From the NCBI RefSeq assembly GCF_041433555.1, contig NZ_JAPWBR010000009.1:1-64000 (forward strand): a stretch of 64,000 bases of DNA, in the 5' to 3' direction. The notes under the pieces were generated by a model. The model searched no databases, was not told where the DNA came from, and saw only the letters and a list, made by a program, of their open reading frames with translations. This document shows, one piece after another, positions 1-7,745 of this stretch (positions within the stretch are counted from its first letter, which is position 1; each line of letters begins with the position of its first letter). This stretch comes from Granulicatella sp041433555 (lineage in GTDB: Bacteria; Bacillota; Bacilli; Lactobacillales; Aerococcaceae). Both the position numbers and the translations under genes were made by a program.

Positions 1-1
1 T

Positions 2-595
2 AAATGTATTCAGCGTCTTATGAAACTAATGGGATTAAAGGCAGTTATACGAAAAAAACGTTATCGTTATAAACCGAACACTGAAGAATACACTGCAGCT
101 AATATTTTAAATCGAGAATTTAAGAAAGAATATGAGCCAATGGCTCTACTATTAACGGATATCACTGAATTGAAGTATGGAAAGGGAGACAAAGCTTATT
201 TAAGTGCTGTTTTAGATTATGGCACAAAGAAAATAGTTGCATATCAAATATCTAAGCAAAACAATAATCAAATCGTTAAAGATACTTTTAATCAAATAAA
301 AAGGAAGATAATTCCCACAAAAACAATGATTCATAGTGATCGAGGATTCCAATATACTTCTCATTTCTTTAAGCACTTTATAGAGAAAGGACAAATAACA
401 CATAGTATGTCCCGTCCTGGAAGATGTATCGATAATGGACCAATTGAAGCATTCTGGGGGACGTTAAAGGAAGAAGTATATCGTTTGTATCATTTTAAAA
501 CCTATGAATCTCTTTTCAAGAAAGTTGAGGAGTATATCCAGTTCTATAATAAGAAAAGAATTACTTTATCAATGGGGTTAAAAATCCCAGCATAA
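2..595 (+). CDS. IS3-family transposase OrfB, 3' part
   Basis: C-terminal part of an IS3-family transposase (DDE recombinase, rve integrase core). The reading frame is already open at base 2 (KCIQRLMKLMGLKA, the usual IS3 lead-in to the core), so the ATG at 20 is internal and the true start is outside the window. The three acidic positions are visible: D in LLLTDIT, D in HSDRGFQYTS and E in NGPIEAFWGTLKEE. The protein ends YNKKRITLSMGLKIPA, a plausible natural end, and an IS end follows about 45 bp later, so the 3' side looks intact. Whether the whole element is functional cannot be judged because the left half and OrfA lie outside. Confidence 0.9.
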   Translation, partial: KCIQRLMKLMGLKAVIRKKRYRYKPNTEEYTAANILNREFKKEYEPMALLLTDITELKYGKGDKAYLSAVLDYGTKKIVAYQISKQNNNQIVKDTFNQIKRKIIPTKTMIHSDRGFQYTSHFFKHFIEKGQITHSMSRPGRCIDNGPIEAFWGTLKEEVYRLYHFKTYESLFKKVEEYIQFYNKKRITLSMGLKIPA

Positions 596-602
596 ATAAA
601 AA

Positions 603-624
603 GACGAGTTCTTATGAACTCGTC
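603..624 (+). terminator. hairpin after the transposase
   Basis: Perfect 9-bp stem GACGAGTTC/GAACTCGTC with a TTAT loop, 8 bp after the transposase stop. The following T tract is weak. It lies inside the IS, ahead of the right terminal repeat. Confidence 0.55.
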
Positions 625-639
625 ATACACTTTAATTAT

Positions 640-669
640 TTTCCTGTCTACTTGACAGGGTGCACTTCA
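640..669. repeat. right terminal inverted repeat of the IS3-family element
   Basis: The sequence ends ...GGGTGCACTTCA, that is TGAAGTGCACCC when read inward, with the TG...CA termini typical of IS3-family elements. It holds a small internal hairpin (CCTGTC-tactt-GACAGG). The left partner is outside the window, so the repeat is inferred from position and the TG/CA end. Confidence 0.6.
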
Positions 670-1080
670 CTGTAGCATATATGTTACTTTTTACTTTTTT
701 ACAGAAAAAATTTGTACTAAAAAAACGCTATTCAAATAATGAATAACGTCTTTTGTAAATATATAATATTAGTATTAAAAAATGGGCTTCTTATTGATTT
801 AATTTAAAATAACGATGAATACTCCATTCTTATGAGCGTTTTTCCTCTGAATCCTAAAGCATTATCAGATTAAGGATACTTAGATATTTTATATACGAAT
901 CAATAAGATATATATACGAAAAGTACATCAGTAGGAATTATTCTCGGTTTTTGTAGAAAAATTATTTTCAATTTTTTGAAGCTATTTTGTGGCTACCAAT
1001 CTACATTTTTCCATATATAGTATGTAAACTATAAAAAAAACGAAAAAAATTGTCTTGATTCGCATCAAATTTTAGCAAGC
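670..1080. other. AT-rich gene-free stretch beside the IS
   Basis: No credible gene is seen. The only clear structure is a hairpin at 725-749 (ACGCTATTCA/TGAATAACGT) preceded by A's and followed by CTTTTGT, which could terminate transcription on the + strand. The rest is very AT-rich non-coding sequence, possibly the remains of something interrupted by the IS. Confidence 0.5.
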
Positions 1081-1120
1081 AAAAAAAGGAATTAAGCAAT
1101 AGTTAGTTGCTTAATCCCTT
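1081..1120 (-). terminator. terminator of murB/ECF operon
   Basis: Stem AAGG-ATTAAGCAA pairing with TTGCTTAAT-CCTT. The seven A's at 1081-1087 give a T tract on the minus strand. It lies 52 bp after the ECF S-component stop. Confidence 0.8.
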
Positions 1121-1171
1121 CTAAGATTCTTTATCAACCCTATTTGACAAAGAGTCCAAAAAAATTAAATT

Positions 1172-1711
1172 CTACTGTTTATTTTGTTTTAATTTATATT
1201 TTGCATATAGCTTCAACGAAATCGTTCCAAAGATTGCTACTGTCAATAAGTTGATGACACTTGCAATCCAGCCTTGCGTAAATACAATCGTTGTCGATTG
1301 GTGGTAGAACAATACATCTAACGTTGGCGCAATCAATCCAAAAATGGCAATATTTACGGCTGCTTGCACCACATTAAATCGTACCATATCGTGCTGTGAA
1401 AAGACTCCTTGACGTAAGCTGTTGCGACGAATCGCAAAGCCAAATACGAAACCTAATGCTCCTGAACTTAGCGCCCAAGAAAGCCACAAGTGATCCGTAT
1501 AGATTAAATCAAATAATACATGCCCAGTAAAACCGACAATGGCCGCTGGAATAGCGCCAGCAACACCTGCAAAGAGTGCAAGGTAGCCATATGCGAATTG
1601 AATATATACTCCCTCAAATGGTGTTGTAATCGACGTTAATGTCATTATCATTGTCATAATTCCAATCCCAATAATGGTATAGAGAATTGTTTTAAACAGT
1701 CCGTCTTTCAC
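1172..1711 (-). CDS. ECF transporter S component (UPF0397-type)
   Basis: Small integral membrane protein of 179 aa with about five hydrophobic segments, resembling ECF-type substrate-binding (S) components of the UPF0397 / ECF-ribofla_trS group (FAYGYLALFAGVAGAIPAAIVGFTGHVLFD). Such proteins bind a vitamin or similar small molecule and work with a shared EcfAA'T module, which is not in this window. The substrate cannot be told from sequence. I chose the GTG at 1711 because AAAGGAGG sits 5 bp upstream and this avoids overlap with murB; a longer reading frame reaches 1780 inside murB but has no such site. It is probably co-transcribed with murB. Confidence 0.75.
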   Translation of the reverse strand: MKDGLFKTILYTIIGIGIMTMIMTLTSITTPFEGVYIQFAYGYLALFAGVAGAIPAAIVGFTGHVLFDLIYTDHLWLSWALSSGALGFVFGFAIRRNSLRQGVFSQHDMVRFNVVQAAVNIAIFGLIAPTLDVLFYHQSTTIVFTQGWIASVINLLTVAIFGTISLKLYAKYKLKQNKQ

Positions 1712-1727
1712 AATACCCCTCCTTTGC

Positions 1728-2639
1728 CTATTTCGATGTTGGCTCTTCTCCAATAATACGTACTTCTGGTTCAAGCGCAACGCCTTCTTTTTCTAAAATC
1801 ACTTTTTGAACATAACGGATTAAATCCATATAGTCCGTTGCTGTTCCGTTATTAATATTCACCATGAATCCAGCATGCTTTTTAGAGACTTGCACGCCAC
1901 CGATTTGATGTCCTTGAAGTCCAGCGTCTTGGATTAGTTTTCCTGTAAAATGCCCCTCTGGACGTTTAAACACGCTCCCACAAGACGGATACTCAAGCGG
2001 TTGTTTGCTTTCACGTAAATGAGTTAATTCCGCTACTTTTTGGTCAATCTCTTCTTGAACGCCCTCTTTGAGTCGGAATCCAACTTCAATCACAAGGTCC
2101 CCTGTTTTTTGAACATGGCTATGACGGTAACTGAAATTTAAGTCTTCATTTGTGTAAGTTTTGAATTCCCCATCTGGAGTAATCACTTCCACGTACTCAA
2201 CGACTTCACTCACTTCACCGCCGTAAGCCCCAGCGTTCATGAAAATCGCTCCGCCGACACTTCCTGGAATGCCACAAGCAAATTCTAAGCCTGTTAATCC
2301 ATTTTTAGCAGCTTCTTTTGAGACATCAATTAAGGCTACTCCGCCTTCAGCAACGATTTGCGTACCCGATACGGTTAAATGAGACATATCGTTTAACATA
2401 ATCACAGCACCGCTAATTCCGCCATCTTTAATAATGACATTCGAGGCGTTTCCTAAAATCGTCGTTGGAATATCTTTTTCGCGAAGCCAATGCATCACTG
2501 CGCTTGCTTCTTTTTTATCTTTTGGAAAAATCAAAATGGCAGCACGGCCACCTGTTTTTGTAAATGTATAATTTTTAAGTGGTTCGTTGTAAAAAACTTT
2601 CACATCCGGAAACTCTGTTGAAAATACAGTATAATCCAT
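1728..2639 (-). CDS. murB: UDP-N-acetylenolpyruvoylglucosamine reductase
   Basis: Cytoplasmic FAD enzyme that reduces UDP-GlcNAc-enolpyruvate to UDP-MurNAc with NADPH, the second committed step of peptidoglycan precursor synthesis. At 303 aa it has the size of the short (type II) MurB. The N-terminal FAD-binding region includes TILGNASNVIIKDGG and CGIPGSVGGAIFMNAGAYGGE; the C-terminal domain has YPSCGSVFKRP, with the Ser that protonates the intermediate, and HAGFMVNINNGTATD. The start is preceded by AAGGAGAAGAAT. It has its own promoter and is followed 16 bp later by the ECF gene. Confidence 0.95.
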   Translation of the reverse strand: MDYTVFSTEFPDVKVFYNEPLKNYTFTKTGGRAAILIFPKDKKEASAVMHWLREKDIPTTILGNASNVIIKDGGISGAVIMLNDMSHLTVSGTQIVAEGGVALIDVSKEAAKNGLTGLEFACGIPGSVGGAIFMNAGAYGGEVSEVVEYVEVITPDGEFKTYTNEDLNFSYRHSHVQKTGDLVIEVGFRLKEGVQEEIDQKVAELTHLRESKQPLEYPSCGSVFKRPEGHFTGKLIQDAGLQGHQIGGVQVSKKHAGFMVNINNGTATDYMDLIRYVQKVILEKEGVALEPEVRIIGEEPTSK

Positions 2640-2667
2640 ATTCTTCTCCTTATTCGTAATCCTTTTA

Positions 2668-2696
2668 ATACTACTATTCTAACACGATTCCGTCAA
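2668..2696 (-). promoter_or_regulatory. promoter of murB
   Basis: Minus-strand TTGACG (2691-2696), 17-bp spacer, TAGTAT (2668-2673), 28 bp upstream of the murB start. Confidence 0.6.
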
Positions 2697-2716
2697 CTAT
2701 TAGGAAGTAGTCTTCC

Positions 2717-3415
2717 TTATGCATCCCATTCTTGTAATAGTTGATGGACCATTTGAGCTGATCGTTTTCCAGCTTGAACGATAAACGTATCAAAATCAAC
2801 GGCAGATGTTCCGCGTTCTGGAATATCTGAAATGGCACGAATCACGATAAACGGCACTCCAAACGCGTGACACGCTTGCGCAATTGCTGCCCCTTCCATT
2901 TCCGAAGCCATCACATCTGGGAAGTGTTTTAAAATATGTGTTCTTTGCTCACTAGTATGAATAAAGCTATCTGAAGAAACGATAAGGCCCGTATGGCTCT
3001 TTAAATCCACCTTAGCAATCGCTTGTTCAATGGACGGTAAAAAGTCTTGGTTCATTGCAAAACGTGCTGGCATGCCCGGCATTTGCCCGTAAACGTAATT
3101 AAAGGCTGTGACGTCAGCATCACAATACGCAAGTTCTGTTCCAATGACAATATCTCCGATTTCTAGAGTTGTGCCAAAACCACCAGCAGAACCCGTATTA
3201 ATGACCAAGTCTACTCCGAAGCGGTCGATTAAGATTCCTGTAGCGAGTGCGGACATGACTTTCCCGATTCCTGATTGGACAAGGACAATCGACTGCCCTT
3301 CAAGTGTTCCTTCGATAAATTTCCAGTTGGCAACGGTTGTTCTCTTTTCAATCGTCATCTCTTCTTCGAGCATACGTTTTTCTTCTTCCATTGCCGCAAT
3401 AATTCCAAATTTCAT
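2717..3415 (-). CDS. mtnN: 5'-methylthioadenosine/S-adenosylhomocysteine nucleosidase
   Basis: Hydrolyses MTA and SAH, and 5'-deoxyadenosine, to adenine plus the thioribose; it removes SAM by-products and supplies S-ribosylhomocysteine for LuxS. The protein is 232 aa, the normal length. The phosphorylase-superfamily fold is clear: MKFGIIAAMEEE start, NTGSAGGF, and ASEMEGAAIAQACH with the substrate-binding Met-Glu, then AISD with the catalytic Asp. It follows the GNAT gene by 15 bp and belongs to a tsaE-GNAT-mtnN run. A ribosome binding site GAGGTGAAAG precedes the ATG. Confidence 0.95.
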   Translation of the reverse strand: MKFGIIAAMEEEKRMLEEEMTIEKRTTVANWKFIEGTLEGQSIVLVQSGIGKVMSALATGILIDRFGVDLVINTGSAGGFGTTLEIGDIVIGTELAYCDADVTAFNYVYGQMPGMPARFAMNQDFLPSIEQAIAKVDLKSHTGLIVSSDSFIHTSEQRTHILKHFPDVMASEMEGAAIAQACHAFGVPFIVIRAISDIPERGTSAVDFDTFIVQAGKRSAQMVHQLLQEWDA

Positions 3416-3430
3416 TCTTTCACCTCATTA

Positions 3431-3955
3431 TTATCGTTCGATCTGTCTCGCCATCAAGATGATATCTTCGTATCCGTCACCGATTTTTACACCGTTTTTA
3501 AGACGACCTTCTTCTTCAAATCCACACTTCTCATAAAGTCGGCGTGCTTTCTTATTCACAGCTACGACCTCAAGTTCAACACGACCAAGCGTTGAGTATT
3601 CTGCCACCCAATCCAACATTTCTTCCATCATTACGGTCGCTATACCTTGACCCCAGTAGGACTTCAATACGCTAATTCCTAATTCACCACGGTGTGAGAA
3701 TTTAGGATGCAGGCTGCCAGCAATCGAACCGACGGCAATAATGGCATCTCCATCTTTTGCTAGTAACATATATTGATTTTCATTCTCGTAGAGCGATTCA
3801 ATAAACAACTCTTCTTGAGCCACAGAATACTTCAACCCTTCTGGTCCAAAGGAAAGAAAATCCGTTTCACTACCTACTTTTTTACTATAATCTAATAACG
3901 CTTTAGCATCGTCTTTTTCTGGAAGTGCAAATGTAATTTCTCGTTCTTTACTCAT
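3431..3955 (-). CDS. GNAT-family N-acetyltransferase
   Basis: A 174-aa GNAT acetyltransferase of the Acetyltransf_3 kind. The acetyl-CoA loop is LKSYWGQGIATVMMEEML and the C-terminal part is ELEVVAVNKKARRLYEKCGFEEEGR. The acceptor is unknown; this subgroup includes RimJ/RimL-like and small-molecule acetylases. It overlaps the end of tsaE by 8 bp, so the two are translated from one message, but nothing in the sequence shows a functional link to t6A synthesis. Confidence 0.85.
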   Translation of the reverse strand: MSKEREITFALPEKDDAKALLDYSKKVGSETDFLSFGPEGLKYSVAQEELFIESLYENENQYMLLAKDGDAIIAVGSIAGSLHPKFSHRGELGISVLKSYWGQGIATVMMEEMLDWVAEYSTLGRVELEVVAVNKKARRLYEKCGFEEEGRLKNGVKIGDGYEDIILMARQIER

Positions 3956-4424
3956 CTGTTGCCTCCTCCAATTTGTTGATAAATTCTTCGTACTCTTTTC
4001 CGTGTGGGACTAAACGAATCACACGTTCAGACTCTCCGTCTCCTACACGGTCGATTTGAATCTTTAAGAATGTCGAAGGAAGTTCATCTTCGATATACTG
4101 CGCCCATTCAACGACGCACACACCACCCGCATAGAAGTACTCTTCAAGGCCAACTTCGCTTGCGCCACCACTTTCTTCAATACGATACATATCCATATGA
4201 AATAGCGGTAAGCGGCCTTTACGGTACTCGCGAATCAATGTATACGTTGGGCTCTTAATGACACGGTCGATCCCTAAACCAAGGGCAATCCCTTTTGTAA
4301 GAGTCGTCTTTCCAGCGCCTAAATCTCCTTCGAGAATCACGCAGCTATTTTCAAATAACGCTTCACCTAGATGTTGCCCTAGCGCCATTGTCTCCTCTTG
4401 TGATGATGTATGTACTTCAAACAT
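3948..4424 (-). CDS. tsaE: tRNA t6A synthesis ATPase TsaE
   Basis: 158-aa P-loop ATPase that works with TsaB and TsaD to put N6-threonylcarbamoyl on A37 of ANN-decoding tRNAs. The Walker A motif GDLGAGKT is at residues 33-40. The signature region SPTYTLIREY and the HMDMYRIEE segment, typical of the YjeE/TsaE family, are present, as is the late VVEWAQYIEDELP. TsaB and TsaD genes are not in the window. First gene of a short run with the GNAT and mtnN genes. Confidence 0.94.
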   Translation of the reverse strand: MFEVHTSSQEETMALGQHLGEALFENSCVILEGDLGAGKTTLTKGIALGLGIDRVIKSPTYTLIREYRKGRLPLFHMDMYRIEESGGASEVGLEEYFYAGGVCVVEWAQYIEDELPSTFLKIQIDRVGDGESERVIRLVPHGKEYEEFINKLEEATDE

Positions 4425-4462
4425 GATGCTACTCCTTCAAACTTGGTTCTGTTGTCTGGCAT

Positions 4463-4494
4463 AAAAAAAGAGCCAAGACAAACTGTCTTAGCTC
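4463..4494 (-). terminator. terminator after the lysine ABC operon
   Basis: Stem GAGCTAAGACA/TGTCTTGGCTC (one mismatch) followed by seven T's on the minus strand, 17 bp after the ABC ATPase stop. Confidence 0.85.
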
Positions 4495-4511
4495 ATTATA
4501 GCATATTTCGC

Positions 4512-5249
4512 TTATTTTAGAACGCGTCCTAAAAATTCTTTCGTACGGTCTACTTGTGGGTTTTCAAAGATTTGTTCTGGAGTGCCTTCTTCTGCGATAA
4601 CTCCTTTATCCATAAAGACAACACGGTCGCTAACTTCTTTGGCAAATCCCATTTCGTGTGTAACAACGATCATTGTTAGCCCTGTGTGCGCTAAGCTTTT
4701 CATTGTTTCTAACACTTCGTTTACCATTTCTGGGTCAAGTGCTGAAGTTGGTTCGTCGAAAAGCAATACATCTGGTTGCATCGATAATGCACGCGCGATG
4801 GCTACACGTTGTTTTTGACCACCTGATAATTGACGAGGTTTTGCATTGATGTACGCAGCCATTCCTACTTTTTCAAGGAATTCTTTTGCGATTTTTTCGG
4901 CTTCCTCTTTTGATTTTTTCAACACTTTCATTGGTCCAACGATACAGTTCTCTAACACGTTTAAGTTGTTAAATAAGTTGAACTGTTGGAACACCATTCC
5001 TACGTGAGTACGGTATTCGTAAATACTTTTTTCATGCTCAAGAATGTTTTGACCATTGTAGTAAATTTCCCCTGAAGTTGGTGTTTCTAACAAGTTGACG
5101 CAGCGTAAAAGTGTTGATTTACCAGAACCACTTGATCCGATAATCGTTACTACTTCACCTTGTTTGACTTCAAAAGAAATATCTTTAAGAACTTCATTGT
5201 TCCCGAATGTTTTACTTAAATTTTGAATGGAAATTACTGCTTCGCTCAT
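4512..5249 (-). CDS. amino acid ABC transporter, ATP-binding protein (probably lysine/basic amino acids)
   Basis: 245-aa ATPase of the polar amino acid uptake family (GlnQ/HisP type). Walker A GSSGSGKS, Q-loop VFQQFNLF, signature LSGGQKQR, Walker B VLLFDEPTSALD and H-loop VVTHEMGF are all intact. It overlaps the permease gene by 4 bp (ATGA) and ends at a strong terminator. The lysine riboswitch at the head of the operon points to lysine or a lysine-like basic amino acid as substrate; sequence of the ATPase alone would not say so. Confidence 0.93.
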   Translation of the reverse strand: MSEAVISIQNLSKTFGNNEVLKDISFEVKQGEVVTIIGSSGSGKSTLLRCVNLLETPTSGEIYYNGQNILEHEKSIYEYRTHVGMVFQQFNLFNNLNVLENCIVGPMKVLKKSKEEAEKIAKEFLEKVGMAAYINAKPRQLSGGQKQRVAIARALSMQPDVLLFDEPTSALDPEMVNEVLETMKSLAHTGLTMIVVTHEMGFAKEVSDRVVFMDKGVIAEEGTPEQIFENPQVDRTKEFLGRVLK

Positions 5250-6028
5250 TTTGTATTTCCTTTCTGTCTAGTTTTTTCTTCGACTGCTGACATTGAGTTT
5301 GAGTTTAATGGATCTGAATAAATCACTTCATAGTTATCTGGACCATCTAATTTACGCTCGAAGTAACGTAAAATACGAGTCACTGTGAATGTCATAATGA
5401 AGTAAAGAATTAATGTGACAAAGAATGTATCAAAGTAACGGAAGTTTTGTCCCGCAACTGTTTTTGTCGCAAAGTACAATTCTGAAACTGAAATTACGTT
5501 CAATACAGAAGTATCTTTGATGTTGATAACGAACTCGTTCCCTACTGCTGGAAGGATGTTACGGAGTACTTGTGGGAAAACAACATAGCGCATTGTTTGC
5601 CAGTGCGTCATCCCGATAGCTTGGCTGGCTTCAAATTGTCCTTGGTCGATAGAGATAATTCCACCACGAACGATTTCTGACATATAAGCCCCTGTGTTAA
5701 TTGATACGATGAAAATTGCAGCGAATGTCACATCTAAATTGATACCAAACATTAAGGCTGTTCCGTAGTAAATAACCATCGCTTGTACGATCATTGGTGT
5801 TCCACGGAAGAATTCTGTATAGCAGTTTAAAATGATGACTGCAATTTTTAAGAGAATACGTTTAGGTCCTTTTTCTGGTAGTGGAATTGTTTTAACAAAT
5901 CCGATGAACATCCCGATTAATGTCCCAATAATTGTACCAATAATCGAAATATATAGTGTAATCCAAGCACCTGTTAAAAACATTTGCCAGTTCTGTTGAA
6001 TGATTTTTACAATCCAATCAATACTCAT
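5246..6028 (-). CDS. amino acid ABC transporter permease (probably lysine)
   Basis: 260-aa His/Glu/Gln/Arg/opine-type permease. The hydrophobic segments are clear: WQMFLTGAWITLYISIIGTI near the N terminus, and a later block with YMSEIVRGGIISIDQGQFEA carrying the EAA loop that contacts the ATPase (EASQAIGMTHWQTMRYVVFPQ). The C-terminal tail is long and charged. It is separated from the binding-protein gene by 220 bp holding a hairpin-rich element, unusual for an operon of this kind. Confidence 0.92.
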   Translation of the reverse strand: MSIDWIVKIIQQNWQMFLTGAWITLYISIIGTIIGTLIGMFIGFVKTIPLPEKGPKRILLKIAVIILNCYTEFFRGTPMIVQAMVIYYGTALMFGINLDVTFAAIFIVSINTGAYMSEIVRGGIISIDQGQFEASQAIGMTHWQTMRYVVFPQVLRNILPAVGNEFVINIKDTSVLNVISVSELYFATKTVAGQNFRYFDTFFVTLILYFIMTFTVTRILRYFERKLDGPDNYEVIYSDPLNSNSMSAVEEKTRQKGNTK

Positions 6029-6064
6029 TTATTTTCCTACTTTCTGTATTTTGTGTATGTATAC

Positions 6065-6085
6065 GCCACATGAGGTGGCGGTGTG
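6065..6085. repeat. small hairpin ahead of the permease gene
   Basis: CGCCAC-atgag-GTGGCG, a GC-rich hairpin about 40 bp upstream of the permease start codon. It has no T tract, so it is more likely a message-stabilising or processing structure than a terminator. Confidence 0.5.
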
Positions 6086-6120
6086 TTATGTTTGTTTTCT
6101 ATATTATGCGATTGCCTTGG

Positions 6121-6245
6121 CGCAGTGGTTTATTGACTTTCTTTTCATCGCTTACGATTCAAGAAAGTCTAATAAACTTTGCGGACGAAAGACTACGAAG
6201 CATAAAAATCTCGCACTGTGAGATTTTTATTAGCTTCTGTCTTTC
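6121..6245. repeat. hairpin-forming intergenic element A (inside the ABC operon)
   Basis: Two long hairpins in tandem. The first is at 6128-6177 (GTTTATTGACTTTCTT against AAGAAAGTCTAATAAAC). The second, at 6191-6245, has an outer arm GACTACGAAG/CTTCTGTC and an inner AT-rich stem closed by CTCGCACTGTGAG. The same plan and many of the same bases recur at 7471-7600. It sits between the binding-protein and permease genes, so any transcript of the operon carries it. Confidence 0.65.
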
Positions 6246-6248
6246 TGC

Positions 6249-7073
6249 CTATTCCGCTGCAGGTTGATTTTTAATTGCGTCTTGCATGATTTGTTGACGT
6301 TCTTCGCTAGAGATTGTTTTTAATGCTTCGTTGATTTCTTTTGTTAATGGGCTATCTTTTTTAACACCAACAGCTGTTTGTGTGTCTTCTGGTGATGCTT
6401 TGAAGCCATCTGTTAATTTAACCATTACGAAGTCGCTGTTTGCTGCTTGAGCAGAAATTGCTTCTGGTAATTCAGAAACGTAAGCGTCGATTGTTCCTGC
6501 TTGAAGTGCTACACGCATTGCTGGGAAGTTATCCATAGCAGCTTGTTTGTCAACGCCTGGAATTTGATCGATCACTGAGTAGTGGAAAGTATTTAATTGA
6601 GCTGTTACTTTCGCACCAGAAAAATCTGCTAATGAAGTAGCGTTTGCGTATTTAGAACCTTTTTTAACCACTAATACTAATTGTGAATCGTAGTAAGAAT
6701 CTGTAAAGTCGATTGTTGCTTTACGTTCTTCTGTAGGACTCATACCAGCAATGATTGCATCTATTTTACCTGAAACAAGCGCTGGTGTTAAGCCATCCCA
6801 CTCAGTTTTTACAATTACTAATTCTTTTCCTAATTGTTTAGCTACACGTTTTGCGATTTCAACGTCGTAACCGCCAGCATATTGGTCAGTTCCTTGAATT
6901 TTCACAGCACCGTTTGAGTCATCTTTTTGAGTCCAGTTAAATGGTGGGTAACCTGCTTCCATCCCAACCACTAATTGGTTTTGGTTTGCTGTCCCTTGGC
7001 TAACAGGTGTTCCACACGCTGCTAAACCTACTGTCATTGCTAAAGCTGCAATTGCGCCTAAAATTTTTTTCAT
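6249..7073 (-). CDS. amino acid ABC transporter substrate-binding lipoprotein (probably lysine)
   Basis: 274-aa family-3 solute-binding protein. Start chosen at 7073: GAAGGAGAG lies just upstream and the protein then opens with a lipoprotein signal peptide, MKKILGAIAALAMTVGLAAC, with Cys 20 as the lipid-modified residue. A longer frame to 7271 runs through the riboswitch and is not credible. Typical motifs: VVGMEAGYPPFNW, GGYDVEIAKRVAKQLGKEL, WDGLTPALVSGKIDAIIAGM and the TEERKATIDFTDSYYDS segment. Anchored outside the membrane, it delivers ligand to the permease. First gene of the operon, directly under the lysine riboswitch. Confidence 0.93.
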   Translation of the reverse strand: MKKILGAIAALAMTVGLAACGTPVSQGTANQNQLVVGMEAGYPPFNWTQKDDSNGAVKIQGTDQYAGGYDVEIAKRVAKQLGKELVIVKTEWDGLTPALVSGKIDAIIAGMSPTEERKATIDFTDSYYDSQLVLVVKKGSKYANATSLADFSGAKVTAQLNTFHYSVIDQIPGVDKQAAMDNFPAMRVALQAGTIDAYVSELPEAISAQAANSDFVMVKLTDGFKASPEDTQTAVGVKKDSPLTKEINEALKTISSEERQQIMQDAIKNQPAAE

Positions 7074-7121
7074 TTTCTTTCTCTCCTTCTCGATTATCAA
7101 ACTGGTTCTCTCATAACACAC

Positions 7122-7154
7122 AAAAAAGGAACCACGAACAAAAGCCGTGATTCC
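7122..7154 (-). terminator. riboswitch-controlled intrinsic terminator
   Basis: Minus-strand GGAATCACG...CGTGGTTCC stem followed by six T's, between the lysine aptamer and the binding-protein start. This is the expression platform: formed with lysine bound, avoided without. Confidence 0.85.
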
Positions 7155-7188
7155 CCATAAAAAGTCATAAGTAGTCATTCTTTTGCCC

Positions 7189-7335
7189 GGTAATTGATTG
7201 CACTTCATGAGTATCTGGGCAGATATCATGACAGTGACTGACCTATTATGACCAGCCCCCAACGTTTTCACGTTTCGGCGAAATCCCCTTTCCAGTTTCC
7301 TGTACTCTTGTCATTCGCACCTCAGTTCAATAACC
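7189..7335 (-). promoter_or_regulatory. lysine riboswitch (L-box) aptamer
   Basis: Reading the minus strand, the conserved L-box pieces come in order: GAGGTGCGA, AAGAGTA, GAAAGGGGA..CGCCGAA, and GGCTGGTCA. The closing P1 stem is GGTTATTGA (5', 7327-7335) with TCAATTACC (3', 7189-7197), one internal mismatch. A terminator hairpin follows. The family binds lysine and shuts off transcription, so the downstream transporter is most likely for lysine. Confidence 0.93.
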
Positions 7336-7357
7336 ATTTGATTTAATTGATGAAAAT

Positions 7358-7386
7358 AAATTAACATACATTTTCTTGAAAGTCAA
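7358..7386 (-). promoter_or_regulatory. promoter of the lysine ABC operon
   Basis: TTGACT (7381-7386), 17-bp spacer, TAATTT (7358-7363) on the minus strand. It would start the transcript about 15-20 nt before the aptamer. Confidence 0.7.
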
Positions 7387-7445
7387 CACATATATTTTCA
7401 TTTTTTTGAAAATGACTAACAAAAATATAATTAATATTATATTTC

Positions 7446-7600
7446 AAACGAGACTCGCTTACATACTTATACGCAGTAGCTGATTGGATAAAGCCTCATC
7501 ACTCGTGATTTGCTTTATCCTAATCAGCCTTGCGGGGGTAAGACTACGAAGAAAATAGGACTCACACTGTGAGTCCTATTTTTTCTTCTGTCTTACTCCC
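7446..7600. repeat. hairpin-forming intergenic element B
   Basis: Relative of element A. CGCAGTAG leads into a stem (GCTGATTGGATAAAGC 7479-7494 against GCTTTATCCTAATCAGC 7512-7528), then GACTACGAAG (7542-7551), a 13-bp AT-rich stem closed by CTCACACTGTGAG, and CTTCTGTC (7585-7592). Both arms show compensatory differences from element A, so structure appears conserved more than sequence. No gene overlaps it. Confidence 0.65.
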
Positions 7601-7601
7601 A

Positions 7602-7690
7602 AAGGTGAGAGACTCATAGAGGCTCGAGCCGGTACAACATTACAGCTATTATAAAAAAATCCGTAAGGATTTGGAGTAATTACTTTCTCC
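7602..7690. repeat. direct repeat, copy 1
   Basis: AAGGTGAGAGACT..GGCTCGAGCCGGTAC..TACAGCTATTATAA and a small GGATTT hairpin then GTAATTA. The same order of motifs occurs at 7860-7938, roughly three-quarters identical by eye. It follows directly after element B. Confidence 0.6.
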
Positions 7691-7745
7691 TTTCCTCCTC
7701 CACTACCAGGTTGCCTTAGAAATGATCATTTTTCTGCACTAAAAA

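Noticed and set aside
6070..6267. Reading frames on the + strand inside the ABC operon
   Set aside because: They overlap element A and the end of the binding-protein gene antisense, with no RBS.
7074..7271. Longer N terminus for the lysine-binding lipoprotein
   Set aside because: That stretch is the riboswitch and its terminator; the signal peptide and RBS place the start at 7073.
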